Source: Dipteris shenzhenensis (taxonomy: Eukaryota > Polypodiophyta > Polypodiopsida > Gleicheniales). Taken from it: a stretch of DNA of 64,000 bases. The stretch lies in NCBI GenBank assembly GCA_047967505.1, contig CM106539.1; one strand, 5' to 3'. The number at the start of each line of letters is the position of its first letter. Positions within the stretch are counted from its first letter, which is position 1. The position numbers and the translations under genes are program-made. Of this stretch, positions 1 through 8,577 are shown piece by piece. The notes beneath the pieces are model-generated. The model searched no databases. It was given only the letters and a program-made list of their open reading frames with translations, and had not been told where the DNA came from.

Positions 1-189
1 AGAAATGACCATTATAGTGTAAATATTTATCTGATCACATGCTTTTGAACAGAATCGTGAAAGAAAATATTAATCTCAACAACAATTAAAGTTACAAAAT
101 ACAATGACAGTATAAAATAAATTTTGTAAAAGAACACAAAATGGGGCACTGTATAAAAAGTATAGCTGTATTCATATAAAATAAAATTT

Positions 190-1081
190 CTACACAATAA
201 GGCTTAAGAGCCTTTCTCTCTTCTCTAAAACACTAAGAACATTGGTATTTGAATTCCCAAATACACTCCTAGCTCTAAACCTAGTCGATAGAGAGTCATT
301 GCTATTGTCATTGCTGGCCAGGGACATGGCTGCTGCTGTCAATGCCATACCTTGAAAATTGGTTCCAAAGGCATTGAGGGCAGCCATGCGGTTCACCAAA
401 ATGACCTTGTCAGCATTGCGATTGATGTCAGCATGACCAATCACTCTTGACAAGGCCTTGCACTTCAGGAGGTCATCAGTGCCATGTGGAGAAAACTTTT
501 TGTGGATAACCACAAAGCTCCCTTTTGCTTGGCCAAGGTAATGTGCCAATGAGTGATCTCGGCCAAAGCTACTACGAATAAGGTGTTGCCGAGATGAGAA
601 TAGGTCGACCTCAAATGTCTCCTGCAATAGTCCAACATTACATTAGAATTCCATTAAAGCAAAAGTATACCAAGAGAGAAGAAATTCAAATCTCATAGTT
701 TCTTACCACTATGGAGTCATCATGCTCAATCCCTTCCTCTTTGTCAATGAGGATGGATCCAGAGGCCTCCTGCTGTCTGGAGTGAGATGTGGAGGCTTCT
801 TCTGGAACATCAGGTACGTCGGAGTAGATTGATGTCTCGGCATCTTTGATTTGGGCCAGTGTTAAAGCAAGAACCTCTTCTATTGAATCATCTGCTCCCA
901 AAAACCCAGGTTCTTGCATAGTCATGTCCACCTCATATCCACACAGGATACCAAGAGCTTCATCCTCCCGGAGACCAAACATAACCTCTATGTCATGGAG
1001 AAAGAGATATTGTCCTCCATCGACAAGAAGGGGAGCAAGAAACCATATCATTGTTGCAGGGTCAGCAAAGGTGGTGCCCAA
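190..1081 (-). CDS. Hypothetical protein, two exons visible
   Basis: Two open exons on the minus strand join across a canonical 85-nt intron (622-706: GTAAGA donor, TTGCAG acceptor). Both junctions are phase 0, so the reading frame continues from the exon ending ...DDSIV into ETFEVDLF.... The upstream exon stays open beyond 1081 to about 1135, so the true 5' end is not fixed and more exons may lie upstream. The first exon is acidic, rich in E/D/S near the splice site; the second has no motif I recognise. No domain family can be named. The clean splice and lack of stops suggest a real gene or a recently mobile one. It lies outside the giant transposon and left of the viral array. Confidence 0.45.
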
Positions 1082-1149
1082 GTGTTGAGATATCGAGCTC
1101 CACTCGCGATATGCCAGGGTGACTGTTGTGCATTTATGTCACCGACTTG

Positions 1150-1769
1150 TTAGCTACAGATGCGGTTGGTACACCGCCCATGAATAATAGTTGGATGACA
1201 GCTATCCTTATCTACTCTAGTTTGTGGCTCAGTTAGTATGCCACCTTAGTTAGTTGAGTTTGGTTTGAGACCCACATATAGGGTTCTTCTATTTCTTTGT
1301 ACTTGAGTTCTTTTGGCTTTCACAACTAAGAAGAGGAAAACTATTTTCAGCCTCCACCTTTGTGTGTATTCCCCCATTTGTACTTGTGAGAAAGCCTCAA
1401 GTGAGACTCCTTCCCTCTCTCCCACTATCTTCACACCAAGGTGGATGGAATTTGAGAAGTAGAATGGGGTTCAGGAGGTCGCTGGAGCACTTCCAGGGCC
1501 AATGCATCTTCCTGCTCCTCAGCTTCTTCATCTATGGGCTCTTCATTGTAGATGTTGGGCTCATCTATAGAAATAAGAGGATCGGAAAGGGCAGGCAGGG
1601 CTTGAGGTTGAGGCCTCCTCTTCCATTTGTCCCTTTTGGAGAAGGAAAATAAAGGTCATTTCCCAGGATAGGGACCTATTTCCTGTGTTTCTGATGACTC
1701 CACATGCTAGGAGGTCATCAGTGTCCACCTCCCTAAACCTTAGGGGTGTGAGCTAGGCTCGAAAGCGAT
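1150..1769. other. No gene recognised
   Basis: I see only short overlapping open frames on both strands, none with a recognisable domain or good splice context. This may be intron or decayed sequence between the hypothetical exons on either side. Confidence 0.4.
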
Positions 1770-2039
1770 CTAAAGCTTCATGAACCTGGGTTCTTGATTG
1801 AACAAGTACTTCAAATAATCAATTGGGACCCATCTTTTTGTAGACTCATCAAGTTTATATGCAAAACTCGTGATGTAGTCTTGCATGTACTTGATGAGGT
1901 CTTCAAAATCATCTCGGGCTCCCAAGTAGGTGCCTAGGACATCTATGCTCTTATCAAAGATTGGAAATAACTCCTCCTCTCTATCAATTAATGGAGTATG
2001 GGAGATGAAATCATGGAAGGCAGACCTAGCAGATTCCAT
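1770..2039 (-). CDS. Small hypothetical ORF (89 aa)
   Basis: An ATG-initiated minus-strand frame of 89 codons, acidic at its N-terminal half and ending NQEPRFMKL. It may be a first exon: a GTTCAT donor-like site lies just before the stop. I tried to join it to the exon at 1135-707 and the phases did not agree, so no link is claimed. No domain recognised. Confidence 0.25.
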   Translation of the reverse strand: MESARSAFHDFISHTPLIDREEELFPIFDKSIDVLGTYLGARDDFEDLIKYMQDYITSFAYKLDESTKRWVPIDYLKYLFNQEPRFMKL

Positions 2040-2272
2040 GGTAGTTTGGTAGCTAGGAGAACTATGGCTATGATAGTGAAACTTTGAAACTAAAGTAACT
2101 TTATAACCTATATATACCCAAATGTTCTAAATATAAAAAATAAAAAGAATTATAAAAATTATGGGAAAAACTTGACATTGACATGAAACAAAACCATTCA
2201 AAACATCAAAATAAATTGCACCACTATTAATTGGAAAATGTCAAAATCCACAATTGTTCCACCCCACATTTT

Positions 2273-3145
2273 CTAGACAATCTTCAATATTGCAGGAGGG
2301 ATAAAAGTGGCACTATGCACGAGCTTATCTGCACGCTTTCCTACCTTTTCACCATTTAAGGTAAAGTGAAAGGACTCAGACATGCCATCCTCCATGACCT
2401 ATAGGTGTTCTCGCATGTCCCTGAGAGTCCACTGTGACATGACAGTCACATTCTTAACATCTCCTAAATGAGAACCAATACATAAACTTACCCCTATATT
2501 ATCATCATCATTAGAGTCAAGGGGGAGCCAATTGTCACTTGTTTTCTTCCAGTGCCTATTTTGGAAAGCAAAATATAACATTTGGTGGGAGATGTGGTAC
2601 TTGACAACCACATTGTCCTTACATACATGGCATTGGAATAGATCACCCTTTTGTTCATCTGACCTGCTTCCCCAATTCACCCCAAGCAATTCCTCAAGGG
2701 CATTCTCATGTAGGCACTTGCATGACCACATGGTTTTTGTTCTGTGCATCTGGATTTTATGAAAACAAGAAGAAAAAATGTGCAGAGGCATAAACCAAGA
2801 CAACCTTACCCATTTAGAGCCAAATGTAAACTTCATGGCCATGCCCACATCCTTTGCAATATTTTCCTTATATGATTGCATTGTTCTTGTGTCCACCATG
2901 TTGCAATCCATGTCTTCAAGTTGTGCTATTGCAATGCATTGAAGATGGCCATAGCCTTATGCCGTCCTTGGAGTAATGTACTTGGCATTATACCAATAGA
3001 TATTTCTTTGTTTCAAAGTAGAGGACTTCTCTCCAGTAACAATTTGCCTTCCTAAATCCTCATGAATGGCAGTAAAATTATCTAAGAAGCACTCGATTGG
3101 TTCCCACTCCTCAAATTGTGAAGGAAATACATCTGCTATACACAA
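2273..3145 (-). pseudogene. Hypothetical gene exon with two in-frame stops
   Basis: One minus-strand frame runs about 290 codons from an acceptor-like GCAG at 3146 to a TAG at 2273, interrupted by TAA at 2957-2959 and TAG at 2399-2401. Sequence on each side of the stops keeps similar composition, which suggests a decayed exon rather than chance frames. A CxxC pair (CHVCKDN) and a cysteine pair (CKC) may be zinc ligands. I do not recognise the family. Either a pseudogene or a chain of exons with unseen short introns. Confidence 0.35.
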
Positions 3146-3272
3146 ATGCTATTTCAAAACATAATTTCAAATTGACTCATTACATTGGTTCTATTTCAAA
3201 GTACAATTTCAAGCTGACTCATTACACTTCAAAATCTTACACAAAATCCAGACTTACAATGCGATGGTATTG

Positions 3273-3550
3273 TCAATTGATTGCTTGATGGAGGAAGGCG
3301 CATGTCCTTTCCCATGTAGATGTGTTGCACCTTTGCAAGAATCCTTTCTTCCCAAGCTTGAACTTCATGATGCGGCCCTTCCATTCATGCAAAAGATCAC
3401 CTCTTTTGCTCTTGGGAATCTTATGTGGACTCTTGGCAGATCCTCTCATGACTATCCAATCATTCAAGCTGTAGGTGCAAGGCACCCATTCACCCAGTGC
3501 ATTTTTGCTCTTGTGGGACACAAAGTACATGTATGGTCTCCTCACCATGC
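3273..3550 (-). pseudogene. Hypothetical coding fragment
   Basis: The minus-strand frame contains a non-repetitive, basic stretch (for example NDWIVMRGSAK and HEWKGRIMKFKLGKK) ending in TGA at 3273. A good GTAAGT donor sits 15 nt further on at 3257, so the TGA lies between the coding stretch and the likely splice site. This fits a degraded exon of the same unknown gene as 2273-3145, although the phase does not match that exon directly. No domain recognised. Confidence 0.25.
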
Positions 3551-3599
3551 ATGTACAGAGGTCACAATAGCAATAGTGGACTAGAAAGTGCAGCTTGGA

Positions 3600-3925
3600 G
3601 GGAGAGAGCAGCTTTGACAGAGGGAGAGAGAGGGAGAAGGTATAGAGGGTGCAACTGAAGCTTGAGAGAAGCTCCAAGAGGTGCTGTAGCTAGGAATGGA
3701 GGGAGAAAGAGTAGAGGGGGATGAGCAGCTATTCCAAGAGGTGTTGTAGCTAGGAATGGAGGGAGAAAGAGCAGAGGGGGATGAGCAGCCACTACAGGAG
3801 GTACTGTAGCTAGGAATGGAGGAAGAAAGAGCAGAGGGGGATGAGCAGCTACTACTGTAGGAGGTGCTATAGCTAGGAGTGGAGAGAGAATGAGCAGCTA
3901 CTACACGAGGTGCTAGAGAGGGAGA
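3600..3925. repeat. 60-bp purine-rich minisatellite, about 4-5 copies
   Basis: Successive 60-base lines repeat the pattern GGAATGGAGGGAGAAAGAG...GGGGGATGAGCAGC with small changes and a few insertions in the last copy. The minus strand stays open through it as a Ser/Pro/Tyr-rich repeat, which I treat as a by-product of composition. Confidence 0.8.
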
Positions 3926-3929
3926 AACA

Positions 3930-4350
3930 TAGTGGACCGGAGCAGGAGGGGGTAGAGAAGATGCCAAATGCATTCCAACATTTGAAAAAAGGAGGGAGAA
4001 TGGAGCTAGACTAGAGAAGAGGAGGGGGCAAGCCTATAACAAGCTGAGAGGGGGGAAAAATTCGCCCAGAAGGGCCCACCGCCTCTTGAATGGCTTGTAG
4101 GTTTGTTTGGGGGAGGTGCGTATGGGAGAAGGGTCAAGCATGGGTTAAGGGGGGGGGATGGTTTGAGTGGTCCCTGATGTAAGAGGAGTAGCCAATAGGG
4201 GATGTTTGCAGGTCTGCCCACCCTCCACCTCAACATGGCATTGCCCCATAAAAAGGAGCACTCCCATTGGTACACCTCAAATACAACACTAATCCCTTGA
4301 AATTAGGAAATACTAATTGGGTGCCCTTTGGGGACCCCAATTCTCCCCTA
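3930..4350. other. No gene; possible terminus of an unidentified element
   Basis: There is a G-run around 4145-4165 and no convincing coding frame. At 4277-4355 short inverted motifs (AATTGGGTGCCC...GGGGACCCCAATT) abut viral sequence, as expected of an insertion boundary. No partner terminus is visible inside the window. Confidence 0.25.
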
Positions 4351-4353
4351 ATG

Positions 4354-6048
4354 TTACAGAGGGTAAGTGTTGTACATGAGTAGATGCTCAAGAAACATGA
4401 GATGCCTTGGAGAAGTCGGATAGTTCTTCGGATGTCTCCAAGTCACTTGTGTGGAAGCTGCTACGAAATCCTTTGGTGCGATGAAATCCTTTGCCTTGGG
4501 CTCTGCCACGAGTAGAATGACAAGGATGAGGGATATAGGCTTTAGCCTCTTCTGGACCGTTGTCATCATCGAAAGCAGAAGTGATCATAATGTCAAGATG
4601 GGAGCACCCTTACTATGGGAAGCTCATAAGGCTATAAGAGGGGAAGTCGTCAGATGAAGCACTGATGAACCTTCTTGTAATTGGCAGTGAAAACACTAAG
4701 GAGTATTAGATTCAGAACATTTGAAGAGGGACTCATTAGTGACACCTTGAGATACCACCTCCCAATGGTCGGGCTGGTTGATCATTGCGAAAAAGCCCTT
4801 TAGTTGCATCTGTTGAGGATTGCGACGTTGCTGGGGGCAATCCTTGGCAAAGTGCCCTTTCTTGCTGCATATGAAACAACCAGAAAAACTGGATTTCTTG
4901 TTGTTGTTGAAGCTTCGATGGCAGAGGAAATGTTGAGGGTGGCACTGATATCTACGATGCCATCGCAACTTGCGTATCTTTCGGAACTGAGAGGTTCCGC
5001 ATGAGCATGTGGAAGACTTTCTAGATTTGAAGGAACTAATCTTCTGGGAAGAGAAAAGTAGGAGGACAAAAGTCATGGTGGCCTACAAACTACTCGCAGA
5101 TTGTAGGCGAAACTAATCCAAGTTTTTTCAATTTTCTGCTAAGAGAGTATTCAGTACATTGTGTACGTATGTACACTTGAACCATTTGAAAGAGATTAGT
5201 GAAGGTGAAGTCTGCTACTATCTTTTGGACCTCTGTGGGCTTGTTGTCAAGATTGATAATCTTGGTTTGCGCCTCAATGAGTGCCATGATAGCTTCACCC
5301 AACTTGTGAGGTAAACTGTACAAATAATGATGTTTAGTAGAGGTATCAGCAAAAATCTCGACTCGATAAACAAGCTGCTGTACATGGGCATTATATGCCT
5401 CGAGCTGAAATAAATCACATAGCTTCAAGGCAAAGAACTCATTTGAGGCTTGCACTCGATTGTCAGTGAATGTAGGTAGGAACTGATTAGAGATTGCTAC
5501 GATCAAAGCGTCTGGAGCATTTGGCTGATGATTGCTGTCGACACTGGAAAAGATATGTTCTTTTGATTCCTCTGACAGGAGTTCCCACCAGTTAGCAATC
5601 ACACTAGTAAATCCCTTTGTGGTCTCCACACTGGCATCACGAGGGTTCCTTCCATAGATGGTTACCAAGGACATCATATGACCATAGAAGATTTTGAGTA
5701 TGTTCTTCATAGCTTGAGGAGAGGCTGCATTGATATTGAGGATGTAGCCAAAAAAGGATTTATGCTGAAGGCGACATTGCAAATCTGCTTGTTCATTTAA
5801 GTCATCATCAGTATAGTGAGTCTGAAACTCACCACGAATGAATTGTGCTCCAGGGGAGTCGTAGAATGCTATTCTCTTACCATGCCAGGACTATTGCTGA
5901 GGAGGAACAGAAGAAGGTTGCAGGTCTTCTTCCATAGGCTCGGGCTCTGCTCCTTGGTTCATATACAAAAATGGAGAAATATTGGAGGAGCTGACTAAAC
6001 AGGCACTAGGAAAACTGGACGAGGTGTATCAATAGGTGGAGTAGGAAG
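4354..6048 (-). pseudogene. Endogenous caulimovirid: capsid region copy 1 (decayed)
   Basis: Minus-strand remnant of an endogenous pararetrovirus (Caulimoviridae-like). The longest open piece, 5782-5090 (230 aa), is capsid-core-like and matches the pieces at 6234-6050, 53750-53433 and 61846-60800 in order and sequence. Downstream at about 4880-4830 is a CCHC zinc knuckle of the form CFICSKKGHFAKDC, the RNA-binding motif of retroid capsids, followed by an acidic linker region to 4354. The frame shifts between capsid core and knuckle. The part at 6048-5783 is the proline/serine-rich region upstream of the capsid, with a stop near the join. No protease or reverse transcriptase is present on this side. 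The copy cannot be expressed as an intact gene. Confidence 0.75.
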
Positions 6049-6049
6049 A

Positions 6050-6234
6050 TGAGTTTGCCATCAATGCTGATGAGCTTAGTCTGTGCCTCAATTAAAGTGC
6101 TGAGGGCATCACGAGCATTGGGTTGATGATTAGCATCGACACTGGCAAAAATATGTTCCTTAGATTCCTTAGAGAGGAATTCCCACCAATTGGCGATGAC
6201 ACCAATGAAACCCTTGGTTGTCTCAACTGCACCA
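6050..6234 (-). pseudogene. Endogenous caulimovirid capsid fragment, left side of giant insertion
   Basis: Minus-strand capsid sequence continues directly from the fragment that ends at 53433 once the giant insertion is ignored. It runs through the conserved KGFIGVIANWWEF block, then jumps over about 80 residues present in the other capsid copies (from ...RDAL to IEAQTK), then jumps back at about 6049 to sequence that normally lies upstream of the capsid. This piece is therefore internally deleted and fused to a second partial copy. The end at 6231-6234 is the target duplication ACCA. Confidence 0.75.
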
Positions 6235-6265
6235 AACACCATATTAGAGAATTTGGGAAAATCCT
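6231..6265 (+). repeat. Left TSD (ACCA) and left 31-bp TIR of the giant element
   Basis: ACCA at 6231-6234 is followed by the terminal repeat at 6235-6265, beginning AACACCATATTAGAG. Homology to the right end stops after the shared AAAATCCT at 6258-6265. Confidence 0.85.
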
Positions 6266-6824
6266 GATAATTTGGGAACTTTTGAGGGGTTGTAATTATG
6301 TAACCTTCAATGTTTTTCATTGATTTTTCCCATAGATTTGGTAGTCCATCCAAATCTCGCAAATGTGCATGGTTTGCATCAACATAAATAAAATGTCAAA
6401 TGTTGAGGTTTCGACCAATGCATGTATTTTTTGAGGGGTTATAATTACAATGCATTGAGTGCACTCCATTGACTTTCTCCCTGGATTTTGCCGTGTATAT
6501 GAAACTCACAATTTGGAGTGTGCCTGTTTTGCATTAGCTGAGAAAAAAACATCATATGTTTGAGTTTAACGAAGCATTTTTTGCCTCTTCTCGAAAAAAG
6601 GTGGTGTTCAAAAACACCATTTTTAGTTTAGTTGGAGAAAAAGTAAGAATGCAACACTAGTCCTTGATATTTTGTCGAGTGTGCAGAACTTGCAACCACA
6701 AAGCAATGGTCTGCAAAAAAAAAGATAAAGAAAAAAGATCAATGTCATACCTTCCAAATATTTGTCAGTATTCAATTAAATTATTGTTGTGCAAGGAAAA
6801 AAAAGTCATGCTTTTCAAGTACCT
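6266..6824. other. Left subterminal region of the giant element, no gene
   Basis: Non-coding DNA between the left TIR and the 3' end of the first DUF7869 gene. It holds the 18-bp motif GTGGTGTTCAAAAACACC at 6601-6618, an imperfect palindrome also present inverted at 52859-52876 near the right end. Such subterminal repeats are usual transposase-binding candidates in plant DNA transposons; that role is inference here. Confidence 0.55.
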
Positions 6825-7716
6825 TCACTCCATTGTGGAGTCAGCATCAGAGTCGGAATCTATTCTATGAGACAAATTGGATAAATCTCGCTTGCGTGCA
6901 ATGGTTGGTATCTTCACCTTGATGGGGAGGTTGCTGCTCTTTGAGGAAACCTTCTTTGAGAGGTTACATTTTGGAACTCATGACCATACAATACCATCAA
7001 CAGATTCCCAACGTGGAGGATCACCTTTATTGCACATCCAAACCTTGTTCCAACAATCTGCATATACCTCCTCAATTTGTGCATTGTGTCTTTTGCATAT
7101 AGGTGCCCAATATTGTATGAAAACCTTCTTGAAATTTTTAGATTTATTATCCTTCTGTACATCAGTTTGAGCAATGCCTAGCCAAATTGGGTAAATTTTT
7201 TCTGCTGGTCGGACCAAAAGAAAGTGTCCTTTTTGTACATCAACCATTGGATCAAATGATTGTTTTGGCTTTTTCCTTTGAGGTCCACAGTAATGATCAT
7301 TCAACTCTTCAATTCCTTGAAACTCATCGTTTTCATTATCAACTACTTGCACACAATCAATATGTTGCGTCTTTGGCCAAAATCTCTCGTACATGCCCTC
7401 TACACTATTGTTTGGTTTATCAAGCTCATCAATCATGCTCTTCCAGTACTTCACTACTGGCTTGTAAAACTTTGTGAAAGATGCTTCTGGACCTTGCAAG
7501 TGTGCCCATTTTTCCCAAAAGCGTACATACTCCTTGATACCAACTATCACATCTAAGTGGTCCTTCACATACTTGAACATGGTTACATAAGGTGGCTCTC
7601 CACTTGTTAGCATTGGATGACCATCCGGATGTCTCTTCCACAACTCAATGCCACCTTCACTTGGTTGCCAATCTAATGATCGTGGATGCACTTTATATTG
7701 CATGATAGGAACTTCA

Positions 7717-8055
7717 TGTTAGGGGCAAAAGCAGCAACAGTAAAGAGGAGCTAGGGGGGGAGTCCTTAGATCATTAGTCCTTAGATTATTATTAATACGT
7801 TGTATCTAGTTTATTAATGAGATATGAAAAGACGGAAGTTCTAGGGGCAGGCGGAGAACTGAATAGGCACGGCAACCGTGAAGGAGTTATGTGTGCCGGT
7901 TAGATAAGAGAGGAGAGAGCGATCATTCAGAGAGATCAATTGAGGCTCATTGATGAGGATCGGAGCAAGGATCAGTGCTATGTATCAGAGAGTACGGTGT
8001 TGTACTGCTCGGAGAAATGTTATACAGAGATTCTATTGCATCTGCCTTATTGTTT
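7717..8055 (+). repeat. Truncated 5' LTR of the Ty3 element
   Basis: The 339 bp match the first 339 bp of the 3' LTR; similarity stops at ...TTATTGTTT, where integrase-coding sequence begins. The missing 132 bp include the normal LTR end and primer-binding site. Confidence 0.9.
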
Positions 8056-8300
8056 AATACTCGGATGGGTCCGCATCCGGGTAAGCTGAAGTTACGGTGG
8101 GGAGGTCCGTATTGGGTGGTGGAGCGTTATGGTGACGGCACGTTCCGATTAGGAACACTACAGGGGGAGCTGTTGCAGAAGCCGGTAAATGGATTTCGTC
8201 TCCGACCATATACAGGGCCCATGCCACCTTACCCATTTCCGGAGAAACCACCTGTGAAGATCATTTCAAATGCATTTGTAGCCATTTCGGTGGAGAAACC
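8056..8300 (+). pseudogene. Ty3/gypsy integrase C-terminal (GPY/F-type) remnant
   Basis: The frame reads PGKLKLRWGGPYWVVERYG...PVNGFRLRPY, in keeping with the C-terminal GPY/F module of plant Ty3/gypsy integrases (GKL..RW.GPY followed by a small SH3-like fold and VNG.RLKPY). The zinc-binding and DDE catalytic parts are missing. The frame is continuous with the truncated LTR upstream, which is probably fortuitous, and stays open downstream. Confidence 0.8.
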
Positions 8301-8577
8301 GATGATGGGGGCTATTAATACGCACGTGTGGTCTCACTCACTTTATTCCGAGAAACGGTGGGAGCAAAGCTTCGTGTTGCGGGGCGCGGACGCCGCCATG
8401 CAATCTACTGAATCTTCGAAGTGGGGCTGTTATCAGAATGATGGGACACTTGATCGTTGCATGCAAACAAGGAGTTCACCAGGGCATCCAAAAGGCACTT
8501 TGGAAGCAAAAAGGGGCTTATTTCCAACTCTTTGTTTTCCAGAACTCTTCTCCCTCGCATCCCAGCTTTTCGCCGCT

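Noticed and set aside
3562-3973. Ser/Pro/Tyr-rich repeat protein on the minus strand
   Set aside because: Translation of the 60-bp minisatellite; no support outside the repeat.
7975-8060. Start of the Ty3 coding region inside the 5' LTR
   Set aside because: The first residues of this frame are plain LTR sequence without an ATG; continuity with the integrase tail looks accidental.
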